In this document: positions 24,329 through 31,307 of the stretch, piece by piece
Position numbering within the stretch: position 1 is the first letter of the stretch
How the letters are laid out: each line of letters begins with the position of its first letter
DNA from: an uncultured Prevotellaceae bacterium
GTDB taxonomy: Bacteria; Bacteroidota; Bacteroidia; Bacteroidales; Bacteroidaceae
Reading direction: 5' to 3'
DNA length: 34,542 nt
Assembly (NCBI GenBank): GCA_946185225.1
Contig: CAMHIM010000009.1
Location: 1-34,542 of the forward strand
Made by a program: the position numbers and the translations under genes
The notes under the pieces: model-generated
Told to the model about the DNA's origin: nothing
Seen by the model: only the letters and a program-made list of their open reading frames with translations
Database searches by the model: none

Positions 24329-25560
24329 ATTTTCATAAGAGTTTGCATGAATTCATTAAGCTTTAACAGACCATAGCAGCCCGTAACGCACGACGTCTCG
24401 TCATACTGTTGCACCATATCGGGCTCAATGCCGCGATGCCAGATTAAGAAGGGGACAGGCTGTCCTACGTGGATGCGTTGCTCAACGGGTGTCAGGTGGT
24501 CGGGAAGTACGGCAATGCAAACTGGTTCGTCCCATTTTGCAACCTCTTGATAGATAGGGGTGATGAGCCGCTGGTCGAGAAACTCTATCGTTTTTAGTTT
24601 CAGTTCCAAATCACCATCATGCCCGGCTTCGTCGCTGGCCTCCACATGCACAAAAACAAAATCGTCATGCTTCAGTGCGTCAATAGCAGCCTGAGCCTTA
24701 CCTTCGTAGTTTGTGTTGGCAAGGCCGGTAGCACCTTCCACCTCAACAATCTTCAAGCCGGCATAGTGACCGATACCTCGGATAAGGTCGACGGCAGAAA
24801 TGACACTGCCTGATTTTATTTGCGGATACTGGGCCATCAGTGTCTGCATTGACGGACGATAGCCGCCGCTCCAGGGCCAAATGCTGTTTGCCTGGCGTTC
24901 TCCCTTGGCAGCCTTTGCCAGGTTGTATGGATGCTTTGCCAATAATTCCTGGGACTTTAGGATGAGCTCATTGATGAGGTCGGCAGTCTCTTGCGCCGTC
25001 ATTCTTCCTGGTTCCGTGGGGGCATTGTCCTCAGCCTTTATCAGCAGGGGGCGCCATTCTTCGTTTGGATGGTCGTGGGGCGGTGCACAGACAATGTGTT
25101 TCGAACCACCTTTGATGACCAGTAGATGCCGATATTGGATGCCAGTGATAAAACGTATGCGGTCGTTGCCGAGGTGCTCGTTCAAGTAGTTAATGAGCAT
25201 GTCGCCGTCCTTCGTCTCCAGATTGCCGCCGTTGTGGGTGATTATTTTCCCGTTCTCCAGCGTGATGATGTTACAACGGATGGCCAAGTCGTTGTCATCC
25301 ATCTCGTAGCCGATAGATGCTGCTTCAAGTGGCCCGCGTCCCTCATAGACCTTATTTAAGTCGTAGCCAAGAATTGCTGTGTTGGCAACTTCAGAACCAG
25401 GGGGAAATCCCTCAGGAACGGTAATAAGCCGTCCGCACTGCCCTTCACGGGCCAGTTGGTCCATCATGGGCTTATGGGCATATTGCAGCAATGTCTTTCC
25501 TCCCAGCCTTTCAACAGGAAGGTCTGCCATGCCATCGCCCAAAATAATGATATGCTTCAT
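24325..25560 (-). CDS. ApgM-family protein, probable homoserine kinase substitute
   Basis: A 411-residue protein of the archaeal-type cofactor-independent phosphoglycerate mutase family (alkaline phosphatase superfamily). Asp9 in ILGDGMADLP is a likely metal ligand, and Ser56 in PPGSEVANTAILGYD is the expected phospho-accepting serine. Later segments include DEAGHDGD and VLPDHLTPV with further metal ligands. Wedged between thrA and thrC and overlapping thrC by 4 bp, it occupies the thrB position, and no GHMK-type homoserine kinase is present in the window. Such genes in Bacteroidota have been annotated as predicted functional analogues of homoserine kinase. A glycolytic mutase role is the alternative. 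The frame extends 25 codons upstream through a GC-rich spacer, but MKHIIILGDG at 25560 is the family start. Confidence 0.88.
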   Translation of the reverse strand: MKHIIILGDGMADLPVERLGGKTLLQYAHKPMMDQLAREGQCGRLITVPEGFPPGSEVANTAILGYDLNKVYEGRGPLEAASIGYEMDDNDLAIRCNIITLENGKIITHNGGNLETKDGDMLINYLNEHLGNDRIRFITGIQYRHLLVIKGGSKHIVCAPPHDHPNEEWRPLLIKAEDNAPTEPGRMTAQETADLINELILKSQELLAKHPYNLAKAAKGERQANSIWPWSGGYRPSMQTLMAQYPQIKSGSVISAVDLIRGIGHYAGLKIVEVEGATGLANTNYEGKAQAAIDALKHDDFVFVHVEASDEAGHDGDLELKLKTIEFLDQRLITPIYQEVAKWDEPVCIAVLPDHLTPVEQRIHVGQPVPFLIWHRGIEPDMVQQYDETSCVTGCYGLLKLNEFMQTLMKI

Positions 25561-25571
25561 ATAAAGGTAAT

Positions 25572-25633
25572 GAGCCCCCTTCCTAGGGAAAGGCTTCGGG
25601 TTGGCGAGCTTCACCCGGGAATGGGGGGAGGTC
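25572..25633. repeat. GC-rich palindromic spacer element between thrA and the ApgM-like gene
   Basis: The 76-bp gap is filled by an element whose ends are roughly inverted (GAGCCCCCTTCC on the left, GGGGGGAGGTC on the right). Inside, CGGGT (25597-25601) can pair with ACCCG (25613-25617). G-runs and C-runs of this kind are unlike the neighbouring coding DNA and resemble intergenic repeat modules of Bacteroidota. It could form an RNA stem that sets the thrA to downstream expression ratio. Confidence 0.55.
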
Positions 25634-25636
25634 ATA

Positions 25637-28096
25637 TTAGATGTTTGCTATACTCATGATGTTGGCAAATACACCGGCTGCGGTAACGGCAGCACCAGCC
25701 CCGTAGCCTTGAATCAGCATGGGGTATTCATGGTAGCGTTCGGTGGTAAGCATGACGATGTTGTTCGACCCTTCCAGCGGGTAGAACGGATGCCAGGAGG
25801 GAACCTCCTTCAAGGCTACGTTAGTCTTTCCATTCTCCATCGTGGCAACAAAGCGCCAACGTTTGCCCTCAGATTCCAGCACCTTGCGCCGTGCTTCGAA
25901 GTCGGCATCCAGTTCTGGCAGTCTTTTCCAGAAGTCTTCGAGCGAACCCTCAAAATAGTCATCCGGCACGAAGAGGTGCTTTTCGACGTCAGACTGTTCA
26001 ACCTTATAGCCAGCCTCACGGGTGAGAATAACCAGTTTGCGGATAACGTCCGTGCCAGAGAGGTCAATGCGCGGGTCTGGTTCGGAGTAGCGTTGCTCTT
26101 TGGCGCGGCGTACGGTCTCAGAGAAGGGCACGTCGGCAGCGATTTCGTTGAAGATGAAGTTCAGCGTACCGCTTAGGATGGCTTCAATCTTCAGAATCTT
26201 GTCGCCCGAGTTACACAGGTCGTTGATAGTCCCGATGATAGGAAGTCCGGCACCGACATTGGTCTCGTAGCGGAACCAGACGCCGCGGTCACGGGCCGTC
26301 TGCTTTAGTTTCATGTAACTGTCGTAATCGCTTGAAGCTGCAATCTTATTGGCTGCGACTACTGAGATGTTGTGTTCTAAGAATGTCTGATAGAGCAGGG
26401 CAATCTGACGGCTTGCGGTGCAGTCGACAAAGACGGAGTTGAAAATATTCATCTTTACAATCTCGTCGCGCATCAGTTCCGTGTTGGCAGCTTGTCCGGC
26501 GCGCAGAATCTTCTCGTAGTTGTCTAAGTCTATGCCGTCGCGGTCAAGCACGAAGTTATCGGCATCGGAGATGCCTACTACATTCAGCTTAAGACGTTTC
26601 TTCTGCATAAGTATCTGCTGCTGGGTACGAATCTGCTCAAGCAGCATTCCGCCTACGGTACCGATGCCGCAGATAAAGAGATTCAGTACCTTGTATTCTG
26701 ACAGGAAGAACGAGTCGTGGAGTACGTTGAGCGATTTACGCAGGAACTTACCGTCTACTACAAATGAGATGTTCGTCTCAGAAGCTCCTTGTGCACAAGC
26801 AATAACACTGATGCCAGAACGTCCCAACGTACCAAACAGCTTGCCGGCAATACCTGGTGTCTGCTTCATGTTCTCACCCACGATGGCGATGGTGGCCAGG
26901 CCACTCTCTACCTGCATGGGGTACATGGCACCCGTCTCAATCTCCTTGGCAAACTCAGCATTCAGCACCTCTGCGGCAGCTGCGGCATCCTCGTCGCGAA
27001 CACCAATACTGGTAGAGTTCTCTGACGAAGCCTGGCTGACCATGAAGACAGAGATGCCCTTATTGGCCAGAGTGGTGAAGATACGACGGTTGACGCCTAT
27101 AACACCCACCATTGAGAGACCAGTGACGGTAATCAGTGTAGTTCCCTTAATGCTTGAGATACCCTTGATAGGTTTCAGGTCGTCGTCTATCTTGTCTTTG
27201 ATGAGTGTTCCAGGGTGTTCGGGGTTGAAGGTATTCTTTACTCTGATAGGTATATTCTTAATGCAGACGGGATAGATGGTGGGCGGATAAATTACCTTTG
27301 CACCGAAGTTGCAAAGCTCCATTGCCTCAATATAGCTCAGTTCGTTGATGGTATAGGCAGTCTTGATGACTTTCGGATCTGCCGTCATGAAGCCGTCAAC
27401 GTCGGTCCAGATTTCCAGTACGTCTGCGTTCAGTGCTGCTGCGATGATGGCAGCAGTATAGTCGGAGCCTCCGCGTCCGAGATTGGTGGTCTCATGGGTG
27501 TCGCGGTCGCGGGCAATGAAGCCAGGAACGACGGACACCGTCTTGTTGCTTGCTGCATTGTCTGAATATATGGCACTGAAAGCTTCCTTTACCAACTTTG
27601 TCGTCAGTTCTGCGTCTAGGGTATGCTTGCCGTTCTTGTATTCTGTGCGGATGAAGTCGCGGGCGTTCATTCGTACTCCGCCCTTGATGAGGGCAGCGAC
27701 GATGTTCGACGACAGTCGCTCACCATAACTTACTATAGCGTCCTGTGTCTTCTTCGACAGGTCGTGAATCAGGTACACGCCGAAATAGATGCTCTTCAGC
27801 TGTTCGAAGAGCGAGTCGACACGTTTGAATAAGTCTTCGCGTTTTTTGGGGTCGTTGATAATGGTGTCAATCATCTGATGATGACGTTCCACGATGGCCT
27901 CGAACTCATCCCGATAGCGCTTGTCGCCCTTGAGAGCCAACTCTGAGATGGAAATCAGTTTGTCAGTAATGCCGCCAAGCGCGCTGACTACTACTACGAC
28001 AGGTTGCGTCCGAGCCTCTGTCTCAACGATTTGCTTTAAGCTAAGAATGCTTTTTACGGAACCTACGGACGTCCCGCCGAACTTTAATACTTTCAT
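25637..28096 (-). CDS. thrA: Bifunctional aspartokinase/homoserine dehydrogenase
   Basis: An 819-residue fusion catalysing the first and third steps from aspartate towards threonine. The aspartokinase half has KFGGTS (5-10) and GRGGSDYTA (208-216). ACT-type regulatory domains follow (about 315-465, including GVNRRIFTTLANKGISVFMVSQASSENS). The homoserine dehydrogenase half begins with the NAD(P)-binding GIGTVG (477-482) and has SGTLNFIF in the catalytic region. The ACT domains suggest threonine feedback. The start MKVLKFGGTS at 28096 is the family N-terminus, four codons inside the longest frame. It is the first gene of the thr operon. Confidence 0.97.
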   Translation of the reverse strand: MKVLKFGGTSVGSVKSILSLKQIVETEARTQPVVVVVSALGGITDKLISISELALKGDKRYRDEFEAIVERHHQMIDTIINDPKKREDLFKRVDSLFEQLKSIYFGVYLIHDLSKKTQDAIVSYGERLSSNIVAALIKGGVRMNARDFIRTEYKNGKHTLDAELTTKLVKEAFSAIYSDNAASNKTVSVVPGFIARDRDTHETTNLGRGGSDYTAAIIAAALNADVLEIWTDVDGFMTADPKVIKTAYTINELSYIEAMELCNFGAKVIYPPTIYPVCIKNIPIRVKNTFNPEHPGTLIKDKIDDDLKPIKGISSIKGTTLITVTGLSMVGVIGVNRRIFTTLANKGISVFMVSQASSENSTSIGVRDEDAAAAAEVLNAEFAKEIETGAMYPMQVESGLATIAIVGENMKQTPGIAGKLFGTLGRSGISVIACAQGASETNISFVVDGKFLRKSLNVLHDSFFLSEYKVLNLFICGIGTVGGMLLEQIRTQQQILMQKKRLKLNVVGISDADNFVLDRDGIDLDNYEKILRAGQAANTELMRDEIVKMNIFNSVFVDCTASRQIALLYQTFLEHNISVVAANKIAASSDYDSYMKLKQTARDRGVWFRYETNVGAGLPIIGTINDLCNSGDKILKIEAILSGTLNFIFNEIAADVPFSETVRRAKEQRYSEPDPRIDLSGTDVIRKLVILTREAGYKVEQSDVEKHLFVPDDYFEGSLEDFWKRLPELDADFEARRKVLESEGKRWRFVATMENGKTNVALKEVPSWHPFYPLEGSNNIVMLTTERYHEYPMLIQGYGAGAAVTAAGVFANIMSIANI

Positions 28097-28119
28097 ATTT
28101 CTATGCAATTTATCTTACC

Positions 28120-28154
28120 GACGGTGCCCCTTGACAAGTGGGGCTTCCTCCGTC
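28120..28154 (-). promoter_or_regulatory. Stem-loop in the thrA 5' leader
   Basis: On the minus strand GACGG (28150-28154) pairs with CCGTC (28120-28124) and GCCCC (28140-28144) with GGGGC (28126-28130), separated by an asymmetric AGGAA/A internal loop. It lies at the very start of the predicted thrA transcript. No T-run follows and no Thr/Ile-rich leader peptide is present, so this is not a classical thr attenuator. It may stabilise the RNA or be a regulatory site. Confidence 0.4.
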
Positions 28155-28161
28155 AACGCGG

Positions 28162-28169
28162 CAAAGGTA
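28162..28169 (-). promoter_or_regulatory. Promoter -7 box of the thr operon
   Basis: The minus strand reads TACCTTTG, a TAnnTTTG match, 66 nt upstream of the thrA ATG. The -33 region is A/T-rich without a clear TTTG. It is divergent from, and close to, the promoter of the nitroreductase gene. Confidence 0.6.
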
Positions 28170-28213
28170 CTGCATTTTTTTTAATTTGTCCTCACTTTAT
28201 TCGAAAAAGTTCG

Positions 28214-28221
28214 TATCTTTG
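28214..28221 (+). promoter_or_regulatory. Promoter -7 box of the nitroreductase gene
   Basis: TATCTTTG matches TAnnTTTG and lies 30 nt before the ATG at 28252. The closest TTTG upstream (28185-28188) is 25 nt away, longer than the usual 19-21 nt, so the -33 element is uncertain. Confidence 0.6.
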
Positions 28222-28251
28222 TCCCCAAATAGTATATTTATAAAAAAAAGA

Positions 28252-28899
28252 ATGATGAAAGCAATAAAGATGATGATGCTTGCTGTTGCGGTTTTAAGCA
28301 TGGCGGCTTGCGGTAATGATTCCAAACCTGTGGCGGAAGTACAGGAAGTTGAAATGACAGACGCGTGTAGTGCGGTGCTTGAAAACATTGCAACGCGTGT
28401 GACCGTCAGGGCATATCAGAACAAGCCCGTTGAGACGGAGAAGGTAGAGCAACTGTTGCGTGCAGGAATGGCGGCGCCGACGGCCCTGAACGCGCAGCCT
28501 TGGCATTTCATTGTCATTACTGACAGAAGTGTGCTGAAAGCCTTGGCGGGCGCTTCTCAGCATACGGGTATTTTGGAGACTGCCCCCATGGCCATCGCTG
28601 TGTGCGGCAACCTGAGCAAGACGTTACCGTCTGCAGAGCAGGTGTACTGGATTCAGGATGTGTCGGCAGCAACCGAAAACATTTTGCTGGCAGCCCATGC
28701 TATGGGGCTGGGAGCAACCTGGACGGGCAGTTATCCAGTGGAGGAACGTCACCGGACGGCGGAGAAAGTGCTGGACTTGCCGAAGCATATTAAGGCGGTG
28801 AGTATTATTGCCATTGGCTATCCTGCCGTTCAGCCCCATGTAAAGGATAAGTATAAAGAGGAAAACATCTCCTATAATAAATTTAGTATTAAGGAATGA
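28252..28899 (+). CDS. Nitroreductase family protein with lipoprotein signal
   Basis: A 215-residue flavoprotein-type nitroreductase. The core begins with RVTVRAYQNKPVE and AAPTALNAQPWHF (74-86), the FMN and substrate region, and continues with SAATENILLAAHAMGLGATW (138-157). Unusually, the first 20 residues are a hydrophobic stretch ending in VLSMAAC, a plausible lipobox with Cys20, followed by a polar linker (GNDSKPVAEVQEVEM). The protein may therefore be a membrane-anchored periplasmic lipoprotein. Substrates of the family range from nitroaromatics to quinones and flavins and cannot be assigned. A further in-frame extension to 28138 crosses the promoter and is rejected. Its stop overlaps the next gene (ATGA). 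Confidence 0.88.
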   Translation: MMKAIKMMMLAVAVLSMAACGNDSKPVAEVQEVEMTDACSAVLENIATRVTVRAYQNKPVETEKVEQLLRAGMAAPTALNAQPWHFIVITDRSVLKALAGASQHTGILETAPMAIAVCGNLSKTLPSAEQVYWIQDVSAATENILLAAHAMGLGATWTGSYPVEERHRTAEKVLDLPKHIKAVSIIAIGYPAVQPHVKDKYKEENISYNKFSIKE

Positions 28900-30521
28900 T
28901 TGCCGAATATGCGTTCCGCGTCCCTCCCGAAGTGGCAGCTCAAGACAGCCTGTTGCGGCGATGGGTGTCTGATGAATACGGTATTGCTCCTGGAAACATC
29001 TGCGGGGTACGAATTCTGAAACGTAGTGTTGACGCGCGTCAGCGACAGATTTACGTCAACCTGAAAGTCCGTGTCTTCGTAAACGAAGCGCCCGGCGACG
29101 ACGAATTTGTGCGTACCGTTTATCCGAATGTGGAGGCCCAGCCGCAGGTGTTGGTAATCGGCGCAGGTCCGGGCGGACTTTTTGCGGCCTTGCGTCTGAT
29201 AGAGCTGGGTTTCCGACCCATTGTGCTGGAACGTGGTAAGAATGTACACGAGCGCAAAAAGGACCTTGCCGACATCACCAGGACACAGAAGGTCGACAAG
29301 GAGAGCAACTATTGTTTCGGCGAGGGTGGGGCAGGGGCCTACTCTGACGGCAAACTATATACGCGTTCCAAGAAGCGCGGTAATACGGAGAAGATTCTGA
29401 ATGTTTTCTGTCAACATGGTGCTTCTACGGCTATCTTGGCCGACGCTCATCCGCATATTGGTACTGATAAGCTCCCGCAAGTCATCGAGAATATGCGTAA
29501 TACCATCATCGGCTGTGGCGGTGAGGTTCACTTCCAAACGAAGATGACGCAATTGGTCATTGACAGCTATGGTGCTGTCGTTGGTGTAAGGGCCGAACAG
29601 ACGGTCCATGGCCAGCTTGGCCAAAGGACGCCTGTTGTCAATGGGACGCAATACGATTCAATGGTCAAAGAGAAGGAGTTCTTTGGTCCTGTCATCCTTG
29701 CTACGGGGCATTCAGCCCGTGACGTCTATCGGTATCTTGCCGACGCCCGTGTGGAGATGGAACCCAAGGGTATTGCCGTAGGTGTTCGCCTGGAGCACCC
29801 TGCGACGCTGATAGACCAGATACAGTATCACTCACGCCAGGGTCGCGGCAATTATCTCCCTGCGGCAGAATATTCGTTTGTGACGCAAGTGAACGGACGT
29901 GGCGTCTACTCTTTCTGCATGTGTCCTGGCGGTTTCGTGATACCGGCGGCAACGGACGACGAGCAGATTGTCGTCAACGGCATGAGCCCAGCCAGTCGTG
30001 GCACCCGCTGGAGCAACAGCGGAATGGTGGTGGAACTACGGCCGGAGGATGTAGAAGGAGATGATGTGCTCCGTGTGATGCGCTATCAGGAAGAACTGGA
30101 ACGTATCTGCTGGCAGCAGGGAAACCGCAGCCAGACGGCTCCCGCCCAGCGTATGACGGACTTCGTTGACGGACGGTTGAGCTATGACTTGCCGAAATCC
30201 TCCTATCAGCCGGGGCTGCTGTCGTCGCCCCTGCACTTCTGGTTGCCTTCCTTCGTGTCCGACAGACTGCGGGAGGGCTTCAGGGTCTTTGGTCGTCAGG
30301 CCCGTGGCTTTCTGACCAATGAGGCTGTCATGATTGCCGTTGAGACCCGTACGTCATCACCATTGCGTGTGGTGCGAGACCATGAGACGTTGCAGCATGT
30401 TCGAGTCCGTGGGCTGTTCCCTTGCGGTGAGGGTGCTGGCTATGCCGGTGGCATTGTCTCGGCTGGTATCGACGGTGAGCGTTGTGCTGAGAGTGTTGCC
30501 CAATATTGCCGTCAAACATGA
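28896..30521 (+). CDS. FAD-dependent dehydrogenase (COG2509-like)
   Basis: A 541-residue predicted flavoprotein. Residues 1-80 form an N-terminal domain characteristic of the COG2509 group of uncharacterised FAD-dependent dehydrogenases. The dinucleotide-binding motif GAGPGG (89-94) and a Rossmann acid in VLERG follow. Later come CFGEGGAGAYSDGKLYTR, LATGHSARDVY and a C-terminal LFPCGEGAGYAGGIVSAGIDG that closes the FAD site. There is no signal peptide, so it should be cytoplasmic. The substrate is unknown. The start ATG overlaps the nitroreductase stop by 4 bp, so the two are translationally coupled and may share a redox role, although they appear to lie in different compartments. Confidence 0.88.
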   Translation: MIAEYAFRVPPEVAAQDSLLRRWVSDEYGIAPGNICGVRILKRSVDARQRQIYVNLKVRVFVNEAPGDDEFVRTVYPNVEAQPQVLVIGAGPGGLFAALRLIELGFRPIVLERGKNVHERKKDLADITRTQKVDKESNYCFGEGGAGAYSDGKLYTRSKKRGNTEKILNVFCQHGASTAILADAHPHIGTDKLPQVIENMRNTIIGCGGEVHFQTKMTQLVIDSYGAVVGVRAEQTVHGQLGQRTPVVNGTQYDSMVKEKEFFGPVILATGHSARDVYRYLADARVEMEPKGIAVGVRLEHPATLIDQIQYHSRQGRGNYLPAAEYSFVTQVNGRGVYSFCMCPGGFVIPAATDDEQIVVNGMSPASRGTRWSNSGMVVELRPEDVEGDDVLRVMRYQEELERICWQQGNRSQTAPAQRMTDFVDGRLSYDLPKSSYQPGLLSSPLHFWLPSFVSDRLREGFRVFGRQARGFLTNEAVMIAVETRTSSPLRVVRDHETLQHVRVRGLFPCGEGAGYAGGIVSAGIDGERCAESVAQYCRQT

Positions 30522-30549
30522 CTTTGCAAAACAAAATCGGCAAAAAAAG

Positions 30550-30580
30550 TTTGGTGAATCAAATAAAATGCTTATCTTTG
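30550..30580 (+). promoter_or_regulatory. Bacteroidota promoter of the cytidylate-kinase-like gene
   Basis: TTTG (30550-30553), a 19-nt spacer and TATCTTTG (30573-30580) are an excellent match to the Bacteroidota consensus. Transcription should start near 30586, giving a leader of only about 10-20 nt. Confidence 0.8.
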
Positions 30581-30605
30581 TGCCATAACTTAAACCATGT
30601 GTACT

Positions 30606-31226
30606 ATGAACAAGGAGGAAAAGTTTATCATTACCATTAGCCGGCAGTTCGGAACAGGAGGTCATGAGATAGGTGCCGAACTTGCACGTCGCTTGAATGT
30701 GAAGCTGCTTGACAAGCAGATATTGAATGAGGTGGCCAGTCGCATCTGCTGTGTTGAGGATGCCGTGGAGAAGATAGAAGCACGCAATCCGTTATGGCGT
30801 GACGACTTTACCAATTTCTATCGTCAGTACATGGCACAGACCGAGTATAACGGTCAGGAGTACGACCAGACGTCACGCCGTCTGTTCGATGCCCAGGCCG
30901 AGGTTATCCGGCAGATTGCTCAGGAGGAGTCTTGCATCATTGTCGGCCGCTGCGGTTTCCACATCTTCCGAAACCATCCGAATGTCCTGAAGATTTTTAT
31001 CCACGCTGACGACGACTGCCGCAAGCGCCGTATTGCAGAGAAGTACGACATTTCAGAACAGGATGCTGCTGCAATGGTTGTTGACAACGACTACAGCCGT
31101 GAACTCTATACGAAGACCTTTACGGGGAGCGACTGGCAGGATGCCCGCAACTACGACCTGTGTCTGAATGTGCGTAAGTTTGGCGTAAACGGTGCGGTGG
31201 ACTTTCTGATGACGTGTATAGAGTAA
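30606..31226 (+). CDS. Cytidylate kinase-like family protein
   Basis: A 206-residue P-loop protein of the Cytidylate_kin2 type. The N-terminus FIITISRQFGTGGHEIGAELARRL carries a P-loop-like GTGGHEIG segment, and a VGRCGFHIFRNHPN segment and a C-terminal YDLCLNVRKFG follow, as in this family. Members are widespread in Bacteroidota and Firmicutes next to transport or housekeeping genes. Their true substrate is not established, and this is unlikely to be the main CMP kinase. A second ATG, three codons upstream at 30597, is also possible. No Shine-Dalgarno sequence distinguishes the two. It has its own promoter and lies 81 nt before pheT. Confidence 0.85.
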   Translation: MNKEEKFIITISRQFGTGGHEIGAELARRLNVKLLDKQILNEVASRICCVEDAVEKIEARNPLWRDDFTNFYRQYMAQTEYNGQEYDQTSRRLFDAQAEVIRQIAQEESCIIVGRCGFHIFRNHPNVLKIFIHADDDCRKRRIAEKYDISEQDAAAMVVDNDYSRELYTKTFTGSDWQDARNYDLCLNVRKFGVNGAVDFLMTCIE

Positions 31227-31266
31227 AATAATTCTCGAAGTATGCACGCGTTTCGCGGAAAATTTG

Positions 31267-31274
31267 TACCTTTG
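31267..31274 (+). promoter_or_regulatory. Promoter -7 box of pheT
   Basis: TACCTTTG matches TAnnTTTG and lies 33 nt before the pheT ATG. No TTTG is found at the -33 position. Confidence 0.6.
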
Positions 31275-31279
31275 CGCGC

Positions 31280-31293
31280 AAATTTCGAAATTT
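31280..31293. repeat. Perfect 14-bp palindrome AAATTTCGAAATTT
   Basis: This perfect palindrome sits where pheT transcription should begin, between the -7 box and the start codon, and could be an operator. A similar string (GCGCAAATATTCGAAATTTG) occurs near 349-364 in the first intergenic region. Confidence 0.6.
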
Positions 31294-31307
31294 AACATAC
31301 TTAGAGA

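Noticed and set aside
28097..28160. Threonine attenuator leader peptide
   Set aside because: No ATG-initiated frame rich in Thr or Ile codons exists between the promoter and thrA.
31227..31307. Phenylalanine-rich leader peptide controlling pheT
   Set aside because: No leader frame with Phe codons is present in the short region before pheT.
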